Under the pieces are notes generated by a model. It was given only the letters and a program-made list of their open reading frames with translations. It was not told the origin of the DNA and ran no database searches. 45,531 nt of DNA from Methyloprofundus sp. Lineage in GTDB: Bacteria > Pseudomonadota > Gammaproteobacteria > Methylococcales > Methylomonadaceae. How positions within the stretch are numbered: the first letter of the stretch is position 1; each line of letters starts with the position of its first letter. Positions 6,995 to 15,130 of this stretch are shown piece after piece. The stretch spans positions 20,520 to 66,050 of the forward strand of contig DUBW01000074.1 of assembly GCA_012960135.1 (NCBI GenBank), read 5' to 3'. Made by a program: the position numbers and the translations under genes.

Positions 6995-9142
6995 ATGAAA
7001 CATAATTATTTATATAGTGCTTTAATAATATCAGGTTTTCTGGGAGGCGGCATGGCACTCGCAGATCAAACTTCGTCCTGTACGACTTTAGATAAGGATC
7101 TCAACTTACAAATTGGCTGTATTGACGTAGGGGGGATAAAATACCAAGCGGGCTTAATCAAAAATAAGCAGGAAGGTATTTTGAGTTGGGATTTTTTAGG
7201 TGGGGAAAAGAAAATTTCAGCGGGGCTTTCAAGCGAGCAAGACGAGCAATGCGCTACAATGGATAAGCAATCAAAAATTCATTTTGGCTGTGTTATTGTG
7301 GACGGAAGATTGGAGGAAGCAGAGTTAGTTCAAACTACCCCGAATTCCTGGAAATTCTCAAGTTTTACTCGTCCTCATTTATTTGGTTCTGAAGATGAAC
7401 TATTGGGTGCCCCTGCCGGGTATAGTAATTACACTCCGCCTAGCTGTCCAGATCAAATGTCAATTGCTTGCCATGATATAGACCAATATGGACAAAGTGA
7501 GTTGTGTAATGCACATGCTCCTTCACCAGGGCAAGTCAGGCCGGATAAGGCGGGCGCATGGCAAAAGAAGATAAGTATCAAAGTTGAAACGGAAGGTAGT
7601 GACTCTTTTACATACCCAATACCGACGAAAACGACACCGCCAAGAGTGTTTACTAACGGCAATAACCCCGCACTGACAAGCTTTTATAATAATAATACCC
7701 CATCCGATGTTGTATATCCGCAGCCCCCCAAGACCATCCCTCCCGTGCCAAAAGTAAGCGACTTGAAGAGCGTATCCTATACTACTGATGGTGGACAAAC
7801 TTTTACGAAATGTACCGTAAGTACAACTGATACTAATGACTTCTATGATGGAATTAACGTTTCGATAAAAAATGTAAAAGAAGGCGACGACCCGAAAGCA
7901 TGTACATATGAACTTCAAAACAGATGTGACTGGAAAGGGCCTAAGGCAGCCACACTCAAGCCTATGATGCCCCAGAGCATATCGCAAGATAATAGCGCGC
8001 GCGCTCCATATAAATCCTGTACAGGGCAGTTTTTCAAAACAAGTTGGGACAAAAAGATTCCAGGTGAGAATATCGCCTGCGTGCAAAATACAGATGATAA
8101 CTTAACAGGTGGATATGCTACATTCGTAACGGGAATTTATCCTTATAGCAAAGTGTATGGTACATTCACGTTGACTGCGCAGCTGCCGGATGGAGCTGAC
8201 CCTAGTTGTAAACCAGGAGATAGGACGCAATGTGCATACCAGGTAACCTCAGAACTTAACTGCGTACTCAACGATGGCCACGCTGACAATGATTTACTAG
8301 GATCTCAGGGAGATAGTACTTCAAAAAATTATGTCGGCAACAAGGGGAAATGGGCTACTTTTATGGACAAAGGGGAACAAGCAACTTATGACTGCCTGCA
8401 ACAAGGAACAGTTAATGGTGAAACTGTATGTATTACTAGGCAATACCCTCTTGTAACTCACGGAACTTATGGAAGTTGGCCTAACGACACTAATAACCCA
8501 TCCAATTACCCTGACCCGAATAAACAACCAATGACTGGCGCTTGTTCAAATGGTAAATGGGCTACATTTGATCACAGCATATCTAAAGAAATCGTAACTC
8601 AACAAAGGACGTTTGTAAAATTACGCGAGCAATGTGTTGGCAGTCCAACTGAAGACAATCCAGAAGTTGGCTGCATGGTAAAGCTTCCAGCCGCTACATA
8701 CTTTGATGCAAATGGAACAGAGATCAAACAAGCTCTCTTGAGTATTGGACATGGCACAATGCTCGACCGTTGTGGCGACATAACTTTAGCTTCAAATGGT
8801 AACAATGCTATTTTAGAAATGGTTACAGGAACTCGCTCTTGGAGCTTTGAAATTCAATCTCCAAGTGGTTCATGGCTAGCCTGTGAAAGTGCTGAGTACT
8901 ATAAGATGAACATGTCAGCCTGTGATGCCGCTCGCACTATCTTTGGTTATCCTAAACTAGATGCACCAACTGGCCAAGGCCCCCTTAGCTATCCCGCGGA
9001 TGCAACTGTACCAGTAAATGGTAAAAGTCAGAAAGTATCTTGCAAACCTGATGGAACCCAAGGTATACAACCATGGGTACAGAAATTCGACTTTAAAGAT
9101 TTGCCTACTACTGGCTCAAAGGTGACATTGCCTGCTGACTAA
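6995..9142 (+). CDS. Large secreted cysteine-rich protein, function unknown
   Basis: 715 residues from the ATG at 6995, chosen over an upstream in-frame TTG because CGGAG lies 8 nt before it. A signal peptide (MKHNYLYSALIISGFLGG to ALA-DQT) precedes two tandem modules with the same C-x12-C-[VI] spacing as its neighbour: CTTLDKDLNLQIGCI and CATMDKQSKIHFGCV. A Pro-rich stretch follows at about residues 215-250. The remainder holds scattered cysteines, 24 in all. Two short stretches (GKWATFMDKG and GKWATFDHSI) look like an internal duplication. No enzyme motif was recognised. The divergent partner suggests joint function at the cell surface. Insertion-sequence debris on both sides suggests acquisition as an island. 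Confidence 0.75.
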   Translation: MKHNYLYSALIISGFLGGGMALADQTSSCTTLDKDLNLQIGCIDVGGIKYQAGLIKNKQEGILSWDFLGGEKKISAGLSSEQDEQCATMDKQSKIHFGCVIVDGRLEEAELVQTTPNSWKFSSFTRPHLFGSEDELLGAPAGYSNYTPPSCPDQMSIACHDIDQYGQSELCNAHAPSPGQVRPDKAGAWQKKISIKVETEGSDSFTYPIPTKTTPPRVFTNGNNPALTSFYNNNTPSDVVYPQPPKTIPPVPKVSDLKSVSYTTDGGQTFTKCTVSTTDTNDFYDGINVSIKNVKEGDDPKACTYELQNRCDWKGPKAATLKPMMPQSISQDNSARAPYKSCTGQFFKTSWDKKIPGENIACVQNTDDNLTGGYATFVTGIYPYSKVYGTFTLTAQLPDGADPSCKPGDRTQCAYQVTSELNCVLNDGHADNDLLGSQGDSTSKNYVGNKGKWATFMDKGEQATYDCLQQGTVNGETVCITRQYPLVTHGTYGSWPNDTNNPSNYPDPNKQPMTGACSNGKWATFDHSISKEIVTQQRTFVKLREQCVGSPTEDNPEVGCMVKLPAATYFDANGTEIKQALLSIGHGTMLDRCGDITLASNGNNAILEMVTGTRSWSFEIQSPSGSWLACESAEYYKMNMSACDAARTIFGYPKLDAPTGQGPLSYPADATVPVNGKSQKVSCKPDGTQGIQPWVQKFDFKDLPTTGSKVTLPAD

Positions 9143-9155
9143 AAAAAGTATATTT

Positions 9156-9194
9156 CAACTAACCCAGACCTAAAATTTGAGTCTGGGTTAGTTG
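9156..9194 (+). terminator. Hairpin after the Cys-rich gene
   Basis: A perfect 14-bp stem (CAACTAACCCAGAC / GTCTGGGTTAGTTG) with an 11-base loop begins 13 bases after the stop codon. No strong T-run follows, so intrinsic termination is likely but not certain. Confidence 0.6.
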
Positions 9195-9253
9195 AGTTCT
9201 TGGTTCTGTTGATTTTTCGTAGCTGATGTGTCAACATTTTTTTGGGCACAAAA

Positions 9254-9775
9254 TTACGCTGATTTTGGCAGCATTTCGTCATCAGCAGGTGATATATAAT
9301 TATTAGCTGAATGGTGTCGTTTACGGTTATAAAAAACTTCGATATATTCAAAGATTTCCTGCTTTGCTTCTGCGCGTGTTGCAAAGTCGAAATGATGCAC
9401 CAGCTCTGTCTTAAGGCTGTTAAAAAAGCTTTCAGCGACCGTATTGTCCCAACAATTCCCTTTATGACTCATACTTTGCGTAATGCCATTGGCGACCAGT
9501 AGCTCTCGGTGGCTTTCTGAGGCATACTGGCTTCCTCTATCACTATGCCACAGCAGATTATTTTCAGGTTTTCTTTGGTTAAGTGCCATAGACAATGCAT
9601 CATTGACGAGGGCTGTTCGCATATTATCTGCCATTGACCATCCAACAACGCGGCGTGAATATAAATCAATCACAGTCGCAAGGTATAACCAACCTTCTCT
9701 TGTCGCGATATACATCATGTCACCGACATAGCATGTATCAGGCTTATCAACCGTAAACGCTCGATTTAACACCTT
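9254..9775 (-). pseudogene. IS3-family transposase OrfB, N-terminally truncated
   Basis: About 170 residues of the rve catalytic domain with all three acidic positions: VGDMMY (Asp), HSDRGSQY (Asp) and DNTVAESFF (Glu), then the usual NRKRHHSANNYISP end. The HTH_21 part and orfA are missing. The frame runs into a stop at about 9776, where an IS1634-type fragment of opposite orientation begins. The 3' side ends in TGTTGACA-like bases near 9229, a plausible IS terminus. It differs in sequence from the IS3 copy at the left edge. Confidence 0.85.
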
Positions 9776-9776
9776 A

Positions 9777-10052
9777 TTGGCTTATCATTTGGTGCATACA
9801 CTGCGTCATCAACTCAGACTGCAGGTTTTTCACTTAAGCTGGGACAGCATTCGCAGTATCATGTCGACCCAGCAGCGCCTGACCATTACCTTGCCTAAAG
9901 ATAGCGACACTATCATTCACCTGAGAACCACATGCAAAGTAGAGGCCAGGCAAAAACAAATATACACTGCATTGAACATTACCCCAGACCCGATAGGAAA
10001 ATTTAAAACGACCGTTAATCTAAAATCTGTAGTGCTAACCGAGACCGACTGA
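9777..10052 (+). pseudogene. IS1634-type transposase, C-terminal fragment
   Basis: The frame reads AYHLVHTLRHQLRLQ, SWDSIRSIMSTQQRLTITL and then IYTALNITPDPIG, the layout of the C-terminal end of IS1634-like (IS4 superfamily) transposases, which end in a QRVT... region and ALGI(N)PxPGG. No start or catalytic core remains. It abuts the truncated IS3 orfB on one side and an IS1380 remnant on the other. Confidence 0.65.
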
Positions 10053-10056
10053 AAAT

Positions 10057-10344
10057 TTAACTCATTGAAATAATGGGGAATTGACAGTATAAGTGGCGAA
10101 GATGGGTTAAGCTTTCTAATCCGATCCATTTCAGCATGTTGTAATTAAAAAGGCCAAGCGTCAAAATCAATGTATTGCCTGCACACTTCCCAAAGGGCAG
10201 TCTTTCCAGGTCCAGATTCGTTTTTATTTCATTATGACATTGTGCTGAGGTCGCATGGTCTCTGTCCAGGGGAAATACATCTTTGCTGGGATATTTAAGT
10301 GTAGTCCACCAGTTCTCGAGTTCTAACTTGGGAGTTAGTAACAA
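10057..10344 (-). pseudogene. IS1380-family transposase fragment
   Basis: The frame contains ELENWWTTLKYPSKDVF, DHATSAQCHNEIKTNLDLER and LPFGKCAGNTLILTLGLFNYNMLKWIG, closely following the IS1380 pattern (DHATxEQFHxEIKTDLDLERLPSGKFATN, YNxLRxIG). After IGLESL the frame becomes unrelated, and both ends are missing. It is the partner in kind of the fragment at 3418-3621, with which it shares about 35 nearly identical bases. Confidence 0.75.
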
Positions 10345-10365
10345 TTGTCCTTTCGGTAATCTACA

Positions 10366-10590
10366 TTATTCTGGCTGTTTTATATTTTTTTCATCATGCT
10401 CCTCTTCAATATCGACAATAAAAGTTCCAATCCGTTTGCCTTCTCTAGGAACCGTTCCATTACTATCCTTTTTGCTCTTGTGCGAAATGACTTCTTGAAG
10501 AATTTTGAAAATAGCTTCTTTCAAAGATTTTGTTGTATAAATGTGTTGTAATCCAAGCAGGATGAGTTGAATATCATCACCAGATGACAT
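10366..10590 (-). CDS. Small ORF, possibly a transposase N-terminus
   Basis: 74 residues, begins MSSGDDIQLILLGLQHIYT with KSLKEAIFKILQEVI next, and ends acidic (VDIEEEHDEKN). The leading LLxxLQHIYxTxxLxEAxFxILxxxI pattern resembles the start of ISNCY-type transposases as I remember them, so it may be a remnant and not a gene. GAGAA just before the ATG is a possible ribosome-binding site. Confidence is low that it is expressed. Confidence 0.3.
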   Translation of the reverse strand: MSSGDDIQLILLGLQHIYTTKSLKEAIFKILQEVISHKSKKDSNGTVPREGKRIGTFIVDIEEEHDEKNIKQPE

Positions 10591-10675
10591 TTCTCATGTT
10601 TTTTTGCGCGAAGTTTTGGTAAGTTAGGGCGGGTATTGAAGACTCAGGGGTTTTCAGTGCACTTTTAGGGTATAA

Positions 10676-10717
10676 ATTTACATTTAAAAACAGTGGCTTA
10701 GCTGTTTTTATGTAAAT
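10676..10717. repeat. Long hairpin upstream of the ydbH-like gene
   Basis: ATTTACAT-TT-AAAAACAG pairs with CTGTTTTTATGTAAAT around an 8-base loop (16 bp with a 2-base bulge). It lies about 170 bases before the ydbH-like gene in an otherwise gene-free stretch (10591-10889) where I see no other signal. Confidence 0.5.
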
Positions 10718-10889
10718 ACTAAAATGGCGGATTTTGAATATCCAATCGTTTTATTAACCATTATTAGAATATAGTATGCTGATTTTAAAGGGGAAATTTT
10801 TTTCCGTTCAATCACAAGCTAAGAATGCTGAGAGGGTGGTTTATATGCATAAAAAGGCCTGTAGACAGTATTCAATTGTTGGCTAAGGT

Positions 10890-12950
10890 ATGTGCCATAT
10901 TCGAAATGCTCTGCTACAAATAATTATTGTTAGCTTATTTTGTTCGGTGCAAAGTGCCTATGCAATAAATGCAATGACCGTGAACATAGACAGTATGACG
11001 GCTGAGGAATTTTCCTTAAAAAATGCAGTACTGGAAATACATGACATTAACCAGTCACCTGCGAAAATATCCCTGCAATCTGCGACCCTGATCTTACCCC
11101 CTCCGTTTAATACTTTCACTGAACTAGACATTCATTGCAAGCAGTTTTCTTGGCACGAGCATTATCTTGAATGTTCTGACGGGCACGGGCGTTTCAATTC
11201 TGAGAAGTTCAAAACACAGTTTTTTGATTTTTCCATTCAACTACAGGATAACAAAACTAAAATCACCATTAAACGGTTGTCATTAGCTGGTGGAATGTTA
11301 TCAGTCTATATGCAGGAAGAAGCTGATCAATGGCAGGTTCGTATCAAAGCAAAAAATATAGACCTGGTAAAATTACAGACCTGGTTTTCTCTGGAAGGCT
11401 TAACAGTAACACAAGGCATGTTGGATTTTAATATGCAGCTCAAAGGCACTCAGACAACTATCCAGAGGCTCATTATTAGGGCCTTGTTGACAAAATTATC
11501 AATACAGGATCAGCAGGGAAAGCTGGCAAGTGAATCGGCAGACTTGCAAACAGAATTTACGCTAAGAAAAAATAAAACGGGTTGGCGGTGGCACAGTAAC
11601 AACTGGTTAACTGGCGACTTGTATGTAGACCCTGTTTATCTCCAATTGAACAAAGATGATGAATTTACAGTCTCCGCACAGGGCTTATGGCAACCGGGTC
11701 AAAAAAAAATTCAGGTGCAGAAATTTCACATTGAACATCCTCATTATCTTGAATTGAAAGGCAATGCAGAGCTTTCTTATCAATCCGAATTCAAAATGGA
11801 AACTGCTGATTTAACACTTTATGTCCCTCAATTAAAATTGGCGACCCCGGTTTATCTTTTGCCTTTTCTTGAGTCTAGTGCCTTTCATGCTATTGAATTG
11901 GCTGGTATAGCAGACGTTCAACTTAAGATAAAACAGCACAAGTTGCAGGACGCTAGTATTGTTGTCAGTCACTTATTTCTAGCTGAAGCTGAAAATAAGT
12001 GGGCTATCAAACAGGCTAATGCTTCGATTAACTGGTCTAAGAATGGCAGTAATAAGCAGTCTTCTTATATAAACTGGCAACATTTAAACATACAGGCAAT
12101 TCCATTTCAGGCTGGCCAACTCGATTTTGTCAGTTATGCTCGGCAGGTTGAATTGTTAAAACCTGCTAATCTTGCGCTTTTAGGCGGATTGTTATCCATT
12201 AAACGATTTAGTTTCTCGGCTACTGAAAATTCAGAAGATGCCAATGTTTATTTTGCAGCGGATATAAAAAAATTATCTTTGCAGCAGTTAACAAAAGCAC
12301 TCGATTGGACGCCCTTGAGTGGCACTATCAGTGGCTATATTCCCTCGGTACGGTATCAGGATAAAACATTGTCGCTGGACGGTAACATTAAAATGCAGGT
12401 TTTCGATGGTGAGGTAATTATTAAAGACCTGGCTTCTTCAGGACTTTTTAGTGACTTTCCGCAGTTTTACACAGGTATTGAATTTGACCGTCTAGACCTG
12501 CAGGCCGTCACGCATACCTTTGATATAGGTTATATCGAAGGTAGATTATCCGGAACTGTGCAAAACCTGTATCTGGAAAACTGGAAGCCAGTATCATTTT
12601 ATGCCTGGGTAGGAACCCCCGAAGACGATAACTCTAGGCATAGAATCAGTCAGCAAGCTGTAGAAAATATTGCCAGCATCGGCGGTGGCGGTATATCAGA
12701 TGTTTTATCCAGAGGCTTTTTGGGACTATTTAGTACGTTTGGCTACAGAAAATTAGGTTTTGGTTGTTATCTGTATCAGGGTGTTTGTCAACTAATGGGA
12801 GTTGAAGCCGTTGATAATGGATTTTATCTAATCAAGGGGGGAGGCTTGCCAAGAATTGATATTATAGGTTATAACCCTAGGCTGGATTGGAATGTATTGT
12901 TAAATCGTTTAAATAGAATTGAAGCCTCTGATGAGGTTATTGTTGAGTAA
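10890..12950 (+). CDS. YdbH-like AsmA-superfamily protein
   Basis: 686 residues with a signal sequence (residues 1-25, FCSVQSAYA) and a long beta-rich body typical of AsmA-like bridge proteins. The C-terminal third has the most distinctive motif set: GYIEGRLSGTVQNLYLENWKP, an alanine/glycine helix around ENIASIGGGGISDVLS, and LIKGGGLPRIDIIGYN. In E. coli, YdbH acts with the lipoprotein YnbE and the periplasmic protein YdbL in phospholipid transport between the membranes; here the next gene carries YnbE- and YdbL-like parts, which supports the assignment. It is shorter than E. coli YdbH (about 880 residues). The ATG at 10890 follows AAGGT closely. Confidence 0.75.
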   Translation: MCHIRNALLQIIIVSLFCSVQSAYAINAMTVNIDSMTAEEFSLKNAVLEIHDINQSPAKISLQSATLILPPPFNTFTELDIHCKQFSWHEHYLECSDGHGRFNSEKFKTQFFDFSIQLQDNKTKITIKRLSLAGGMLSVYMQEEADQWQVRIKAKNIDLVKLQTWFSLEGLTVTQGMLDFNMQLKGTQTTIQRLIIRALLTKLSIQDQQGKLASESADLQTEFTLRKNKTGWRWHSNNWLTGDLYVDPVYLQLNKDDEFTVSAQGLWQPGQKKIQVQKFHIEHPHYLELKGNAELSYQSEFKMETADLTLYVPQLKLATPVYLLPFLESSAFHAIELAGIADVQLKIKQHKLQDASIVVSHLFLAEAENKWAIKQANASINWSKNGSNKQSSYINWQHLNIQAIPFQAGQLDFVSYARQVELLKPANLALLGGLLSIKRFSFSATENSEDANVYFAADIKKLSLQQLTKALDWTPLSGTISGYIPSVRYQDKTLSLDGNIKMQVFDGEVIIKDLASSGLFSDFPQFYTGIEFDRLDLQAVTHTFDIGYIEGRLSGTVQNLYLENWKPVSFYAWVGTPEDDNSRHRISQQAVENIASIGGGGISDVLSRGFLGLFSTFGYRKLGFGCYLYQGVCQLMGVEAVDNGFYLIKGGGLPRIDIIGYNPRLDWNVLLNRLNRIEASDEVIVE

Positions 12951-12960
12951 TGGGATAACT

Positions 12961-13554
12961 ATGAATATACAAAAAATACCGTTAATGAGTGCTTTATTTT
13001 TAACCGCTTGTGTGACTATTAATATTTATTTTCCTGCCGCTGCGGCTGAAAAGGTAGCAGACGAAATAATACAGGATATACAAAGCAGTGAACCGGAGAA
13101 ACCTCAAAGCCAGTTGCTGCCAGTTTCTGATCTGGCGCAATGGCAGATAAGTTTTTATCAACTGCTAGATCAGACTGTTTCCCTGTTTATTACCTCTGCA
13201 CATGCAGAAGCAAATTTGTCAGTAGATAGCGCTGATATTAGGCGTATCAGAGCAAATATGCGCAACCGTTTTAGTTCCTTAAAAAGGTTTTATCAGCAAG
13301 GCATTATAGGTATTAAGTTTGATGGTTTTTTGGCTACTAGGGGGAGTGTTGCATTAAAAGACCGGAATAAAGTTAATAAATTGATTCAAGCGGAAAATAC
13401 CGACAGGATTAATCTATATCATGCTATTGCCAAGGCAAACGATCACCCTGAGTGGTTTAATCAGATTAAAGCGACTTTTTCCCTTAGCTGGGTTGGTCAT
13501 GCACAATCCGGCTGGTGGTATCAGGCTGCTAATGGGCACTGGAAACAGAAATAA
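12961..13554 (+). CDS. Lipoprotein with YnbE-like N-terminus and YdbL (DUF1318) domain
   Basis: 197 residues from the ATG at 12961, 10 nt after the ydbH-like stop. Residues 1-17 end in a lipobox (FLTAC), followed by VTINIYFPAAAAEKVADEII, the short lipid-anchored segment that plays the YnbE role. A linker of about 60 residues includes another hydrophobic stretch ending in AHAEA. Then comes a DUF1318/YdbL-type domain: RRIRANMRNRFSSLKRFYQQ, GIIGIKFDGFLATRG and finally WWYQAANGHWKQK, which parallels the end of E. coli YdbL (GxYxQGINGKWxRK). In E. coli YnbE and YdbL are separate proteins, so this looks like a fusion. Outer-membrane anchoring is inferred. Confidence 0.7.
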   Translation: MNIQKIPLMSALFLTACVTINIYFPAAAAEKVADEIIQDIQSSEPEKPQSQLLPVSDLAQWQISFYQLLDQTVSLFITSAHAEANLSVDSADIRRIRANMRNRFSSLKRFYQQGIIGIKFDGFLATRGSVALKDRNKVNKLIQAENTDRINLYHAIAKANDHPEWFNQIKATFSLSWVGHAQSGWWYQAANGHWKQK

Positions 13555-13971
13555 AATGACAGCCCCCAAATGATTAGAGAATTTAGCTCGGTAGTCCGTT
13601 ATAGACCTGAGTTTTGATGTATATTAAATCAATAAACTGAATTTTAAACTCATAAGTTCTAACATTTAGTTTTTAGCTGTTTGGCTAATGCTCATCAAGG
13701 CGTCTTTAATTTTAGTCCCTTCTTCTGACATGTTATGAAAGCTAACATCTCGTGACCTAGCTTGAACACGTGTAGCTCATTATTTGCCATAATCAGGACC
13801 ATCCGGAGAGAGCAGGGCATCATCAGGTTTGTTTACCTATATTTTTAAATTTTAGCCTGAATGAGACCTGTAAGCTCAGCAATCCACATTCACCCTGCAT
13901 CAAACAAACTGAAAATAAATTTGTGCTCAGAGGCATCGACTAACCCAACGACTTTCTATAGTTGATTTTCG
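13555..13971. other. Gene-free stretch with decayed reading frames
   Basis: Leftward, short broken peptides can be read (for example NKPDDALLSPDGPDYGK near 13800-13850 and KIKDALMSISQTAKN before a stop near 13669), but none can be assigned. The stretch continues the decay seen in the neighbouring nirF remnant. Confidence 0.4.
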
Positions 13972-14220
13972 TTATACAGGGCCGCCATCACGGCAAAAGA
14001 TAAAAGCATAGCGGGCATCTCGGGAGAAAACCACGGAGGCATGCGATAGGTCGCCTTAACCTATGATTCTACTTAATGAAGATTTACTCGTGGTGTAAAG
14101 GATTTGTACGTCTGCCGGTTCTCTTTCGATAATGACACCTAGCTCACCTGCGCCAGGTAATTCAGCAACGCTGCTTTGAGAAAATAGTAATAAGCTGAGC
14201 AGGGGTATTAGGTGCGTCAT
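13972..14220 (-). pseudogene. NirF-like heme d1 biosynthesis protein, N-terminal remnant
   Basis: The frame starts at an ATG (14220) with a signal peptide (LIPLLSLLLFSQSSVA), then GAGELGVIIEREPADVQIL, a TAA, and GDLSHASVVFSRDARYAFIF and CRDGG before another stop. GxGDLGxVIER and GLGDLSHASxVxSRDGRYxxVFxRDGG are the characteristic opening of NirF, which works in heme d1 maturation for cytochrome cd1 nitrite reductase. The rest of the propeller is missing. The stop at the L of GLGDLSHAS is compatible with a single base change (TTA to TAA). Confidence 0.75.
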
Positions 14221-14273
14221 TTATGATTTAAAATGCAATAGGTGAACGAGTTAGCGATTAACCCATTTTTTAC

Positions 14274-14298
14274 CATGAAGGGCATGAAGGGCATGAAG
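14274..14298. repeat. Short 9-bp tandem repeat
   Basis: CATGAAGGG occurs twice in a row, then CATGAAG, in the space between creA and the nirF remnant. It may mark slippage or a decayed element; no function is suggested. Confidence 0.5.
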
Positions 14299-14371
14299 AA
14301 AAGATATAAAACTTCAAGTCCTTGATGCCTTTTATGTTGATAAAAATATGAGTAATGTTAGTTTGTAGAGC

Positions 14372-14833
14372 TTATTTTCCCCACGGCATAATAGGGACTG
14401 TTGATATGCTATTTGCAGGTGCGCCATCAATTACTTTGCGGCTGATGGCAAGGTAAATAAGCGTATTGCGTTTTTCATCATATATCCGGTTGACGCGCGT
14501 TTCTTTAAACAAAAGCGACGTATCTTCACTGAACGCGACTTCCTGCTCGGGTAGTTTTGAATCAATAATAATTTTACCAACCTGGCGACAATCCAGAGAA
14601 AATTGAGCCGGGTCTTCGGCCAAGCCAAAAGTCCCTGAAAGTCCGCCTTTTTTAGCCTGACTCATATAGCAACTAACGCCCTTAACTTTTGGATCATCAT
14701 AGGCTTGCACGCAGACTTTATGATTAGCGCCAATTAATTTCCATGATGTTGTGACACAGTCAACTTCTTCGGCATAGGTGTTAACAGCCGTCATACTGAA
14801 TAGCAGTGCGTAAAGGGTGAGATTTTTTTTCAT
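14372..14833 (-). CDS. creA: CreA family protein
   Basis: 153 residues with a signal peptide (MKKNLTLYALLFSMTAVNTYA) and the conserved CreA core: VDCVTTSWKLIGANHKVCV, VKGVSCYMSQAKKGGLSG, GLAEDPAQFSLDCRQVG and a C-terminal RNTLIYLAISRK. Cysteines at four positions fit an exported protein. CreA is a widespread periplasmic or secreted protein whose biochemical role is not settled. It is intact although both neighbours are pseudogenes. The ATG at 14833 has AGAAGGC upstream. Confidence 0.88.
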   Translation of the reverse strand: MKKNLTLYALLFSMTAVNTYAEEVDCVTTSWKLIGANHKVCVQAYDDPKVKGVSCYMSQAKKGGLSGTFGLAEDPAQFSLDCRQVGKIIIDSKLPEQEVAFSEDTSLLFKETRVNRIYDEKRNTLIYLAISRKVIDGAPANSISTVPIMPWGK

Positions 14834-14902
14834 AAGGCCTTCTGTCTATAGTGGGTTGTTTGAATATGTTGGGTACGAATGCATTAGCGGATAAAGTCCG
14901 CT

Positions 14903-15130
14903 CTACAAGTTTTTTAAGGCCAATTCAAGATAGGCTTCATCTCAACCTGCTAAAGGAGGGAATGATGCTTCGGCACTGGTAGAACGAATCCCGTGACACT
15001 AAGAGCAAACGGCCGCTGCATTGATTTTACCAGCATAAATACTGGCTGCCTAACTGTTCAAGCTAAAACCTAAAGCAAAGCTTACACAAAAAAATAAGAC
15101 AGGGTTATTATAGGTCTTACTCCATTTCAT
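14903..15130 (-). pseudogene. c-type cytochrome with three nonsense codons
   Basis: Read from ATG 15130: a signal peptide (YNNPVLFFCVSFALGFSLNS), TAG, then AASIYAGKINAAAVCS, TAG exactly inside the heme motif (C-S-stop-C-H-G), then ASFPPLAG, TGA, DEAYLELALKNL, TAG. The pattern CSxCHG...PPLAGxDxAYL is that of small soluble cytochromes c (c4/c553 type). The two TAG codons fit CAG to TAG changes and the TGA a CGA to TGA change. The ATG overlaps the end of the d1-domain remnant, so they were once one operon. Confidence 0.75.

Noticed and set aside
7523-8086. Long open frame on the minus strand inside the Cys-rich gene
   Set aside because: Antisense shadow of the plus-strand gene; no ribosome-binding site and no protein-like motif.
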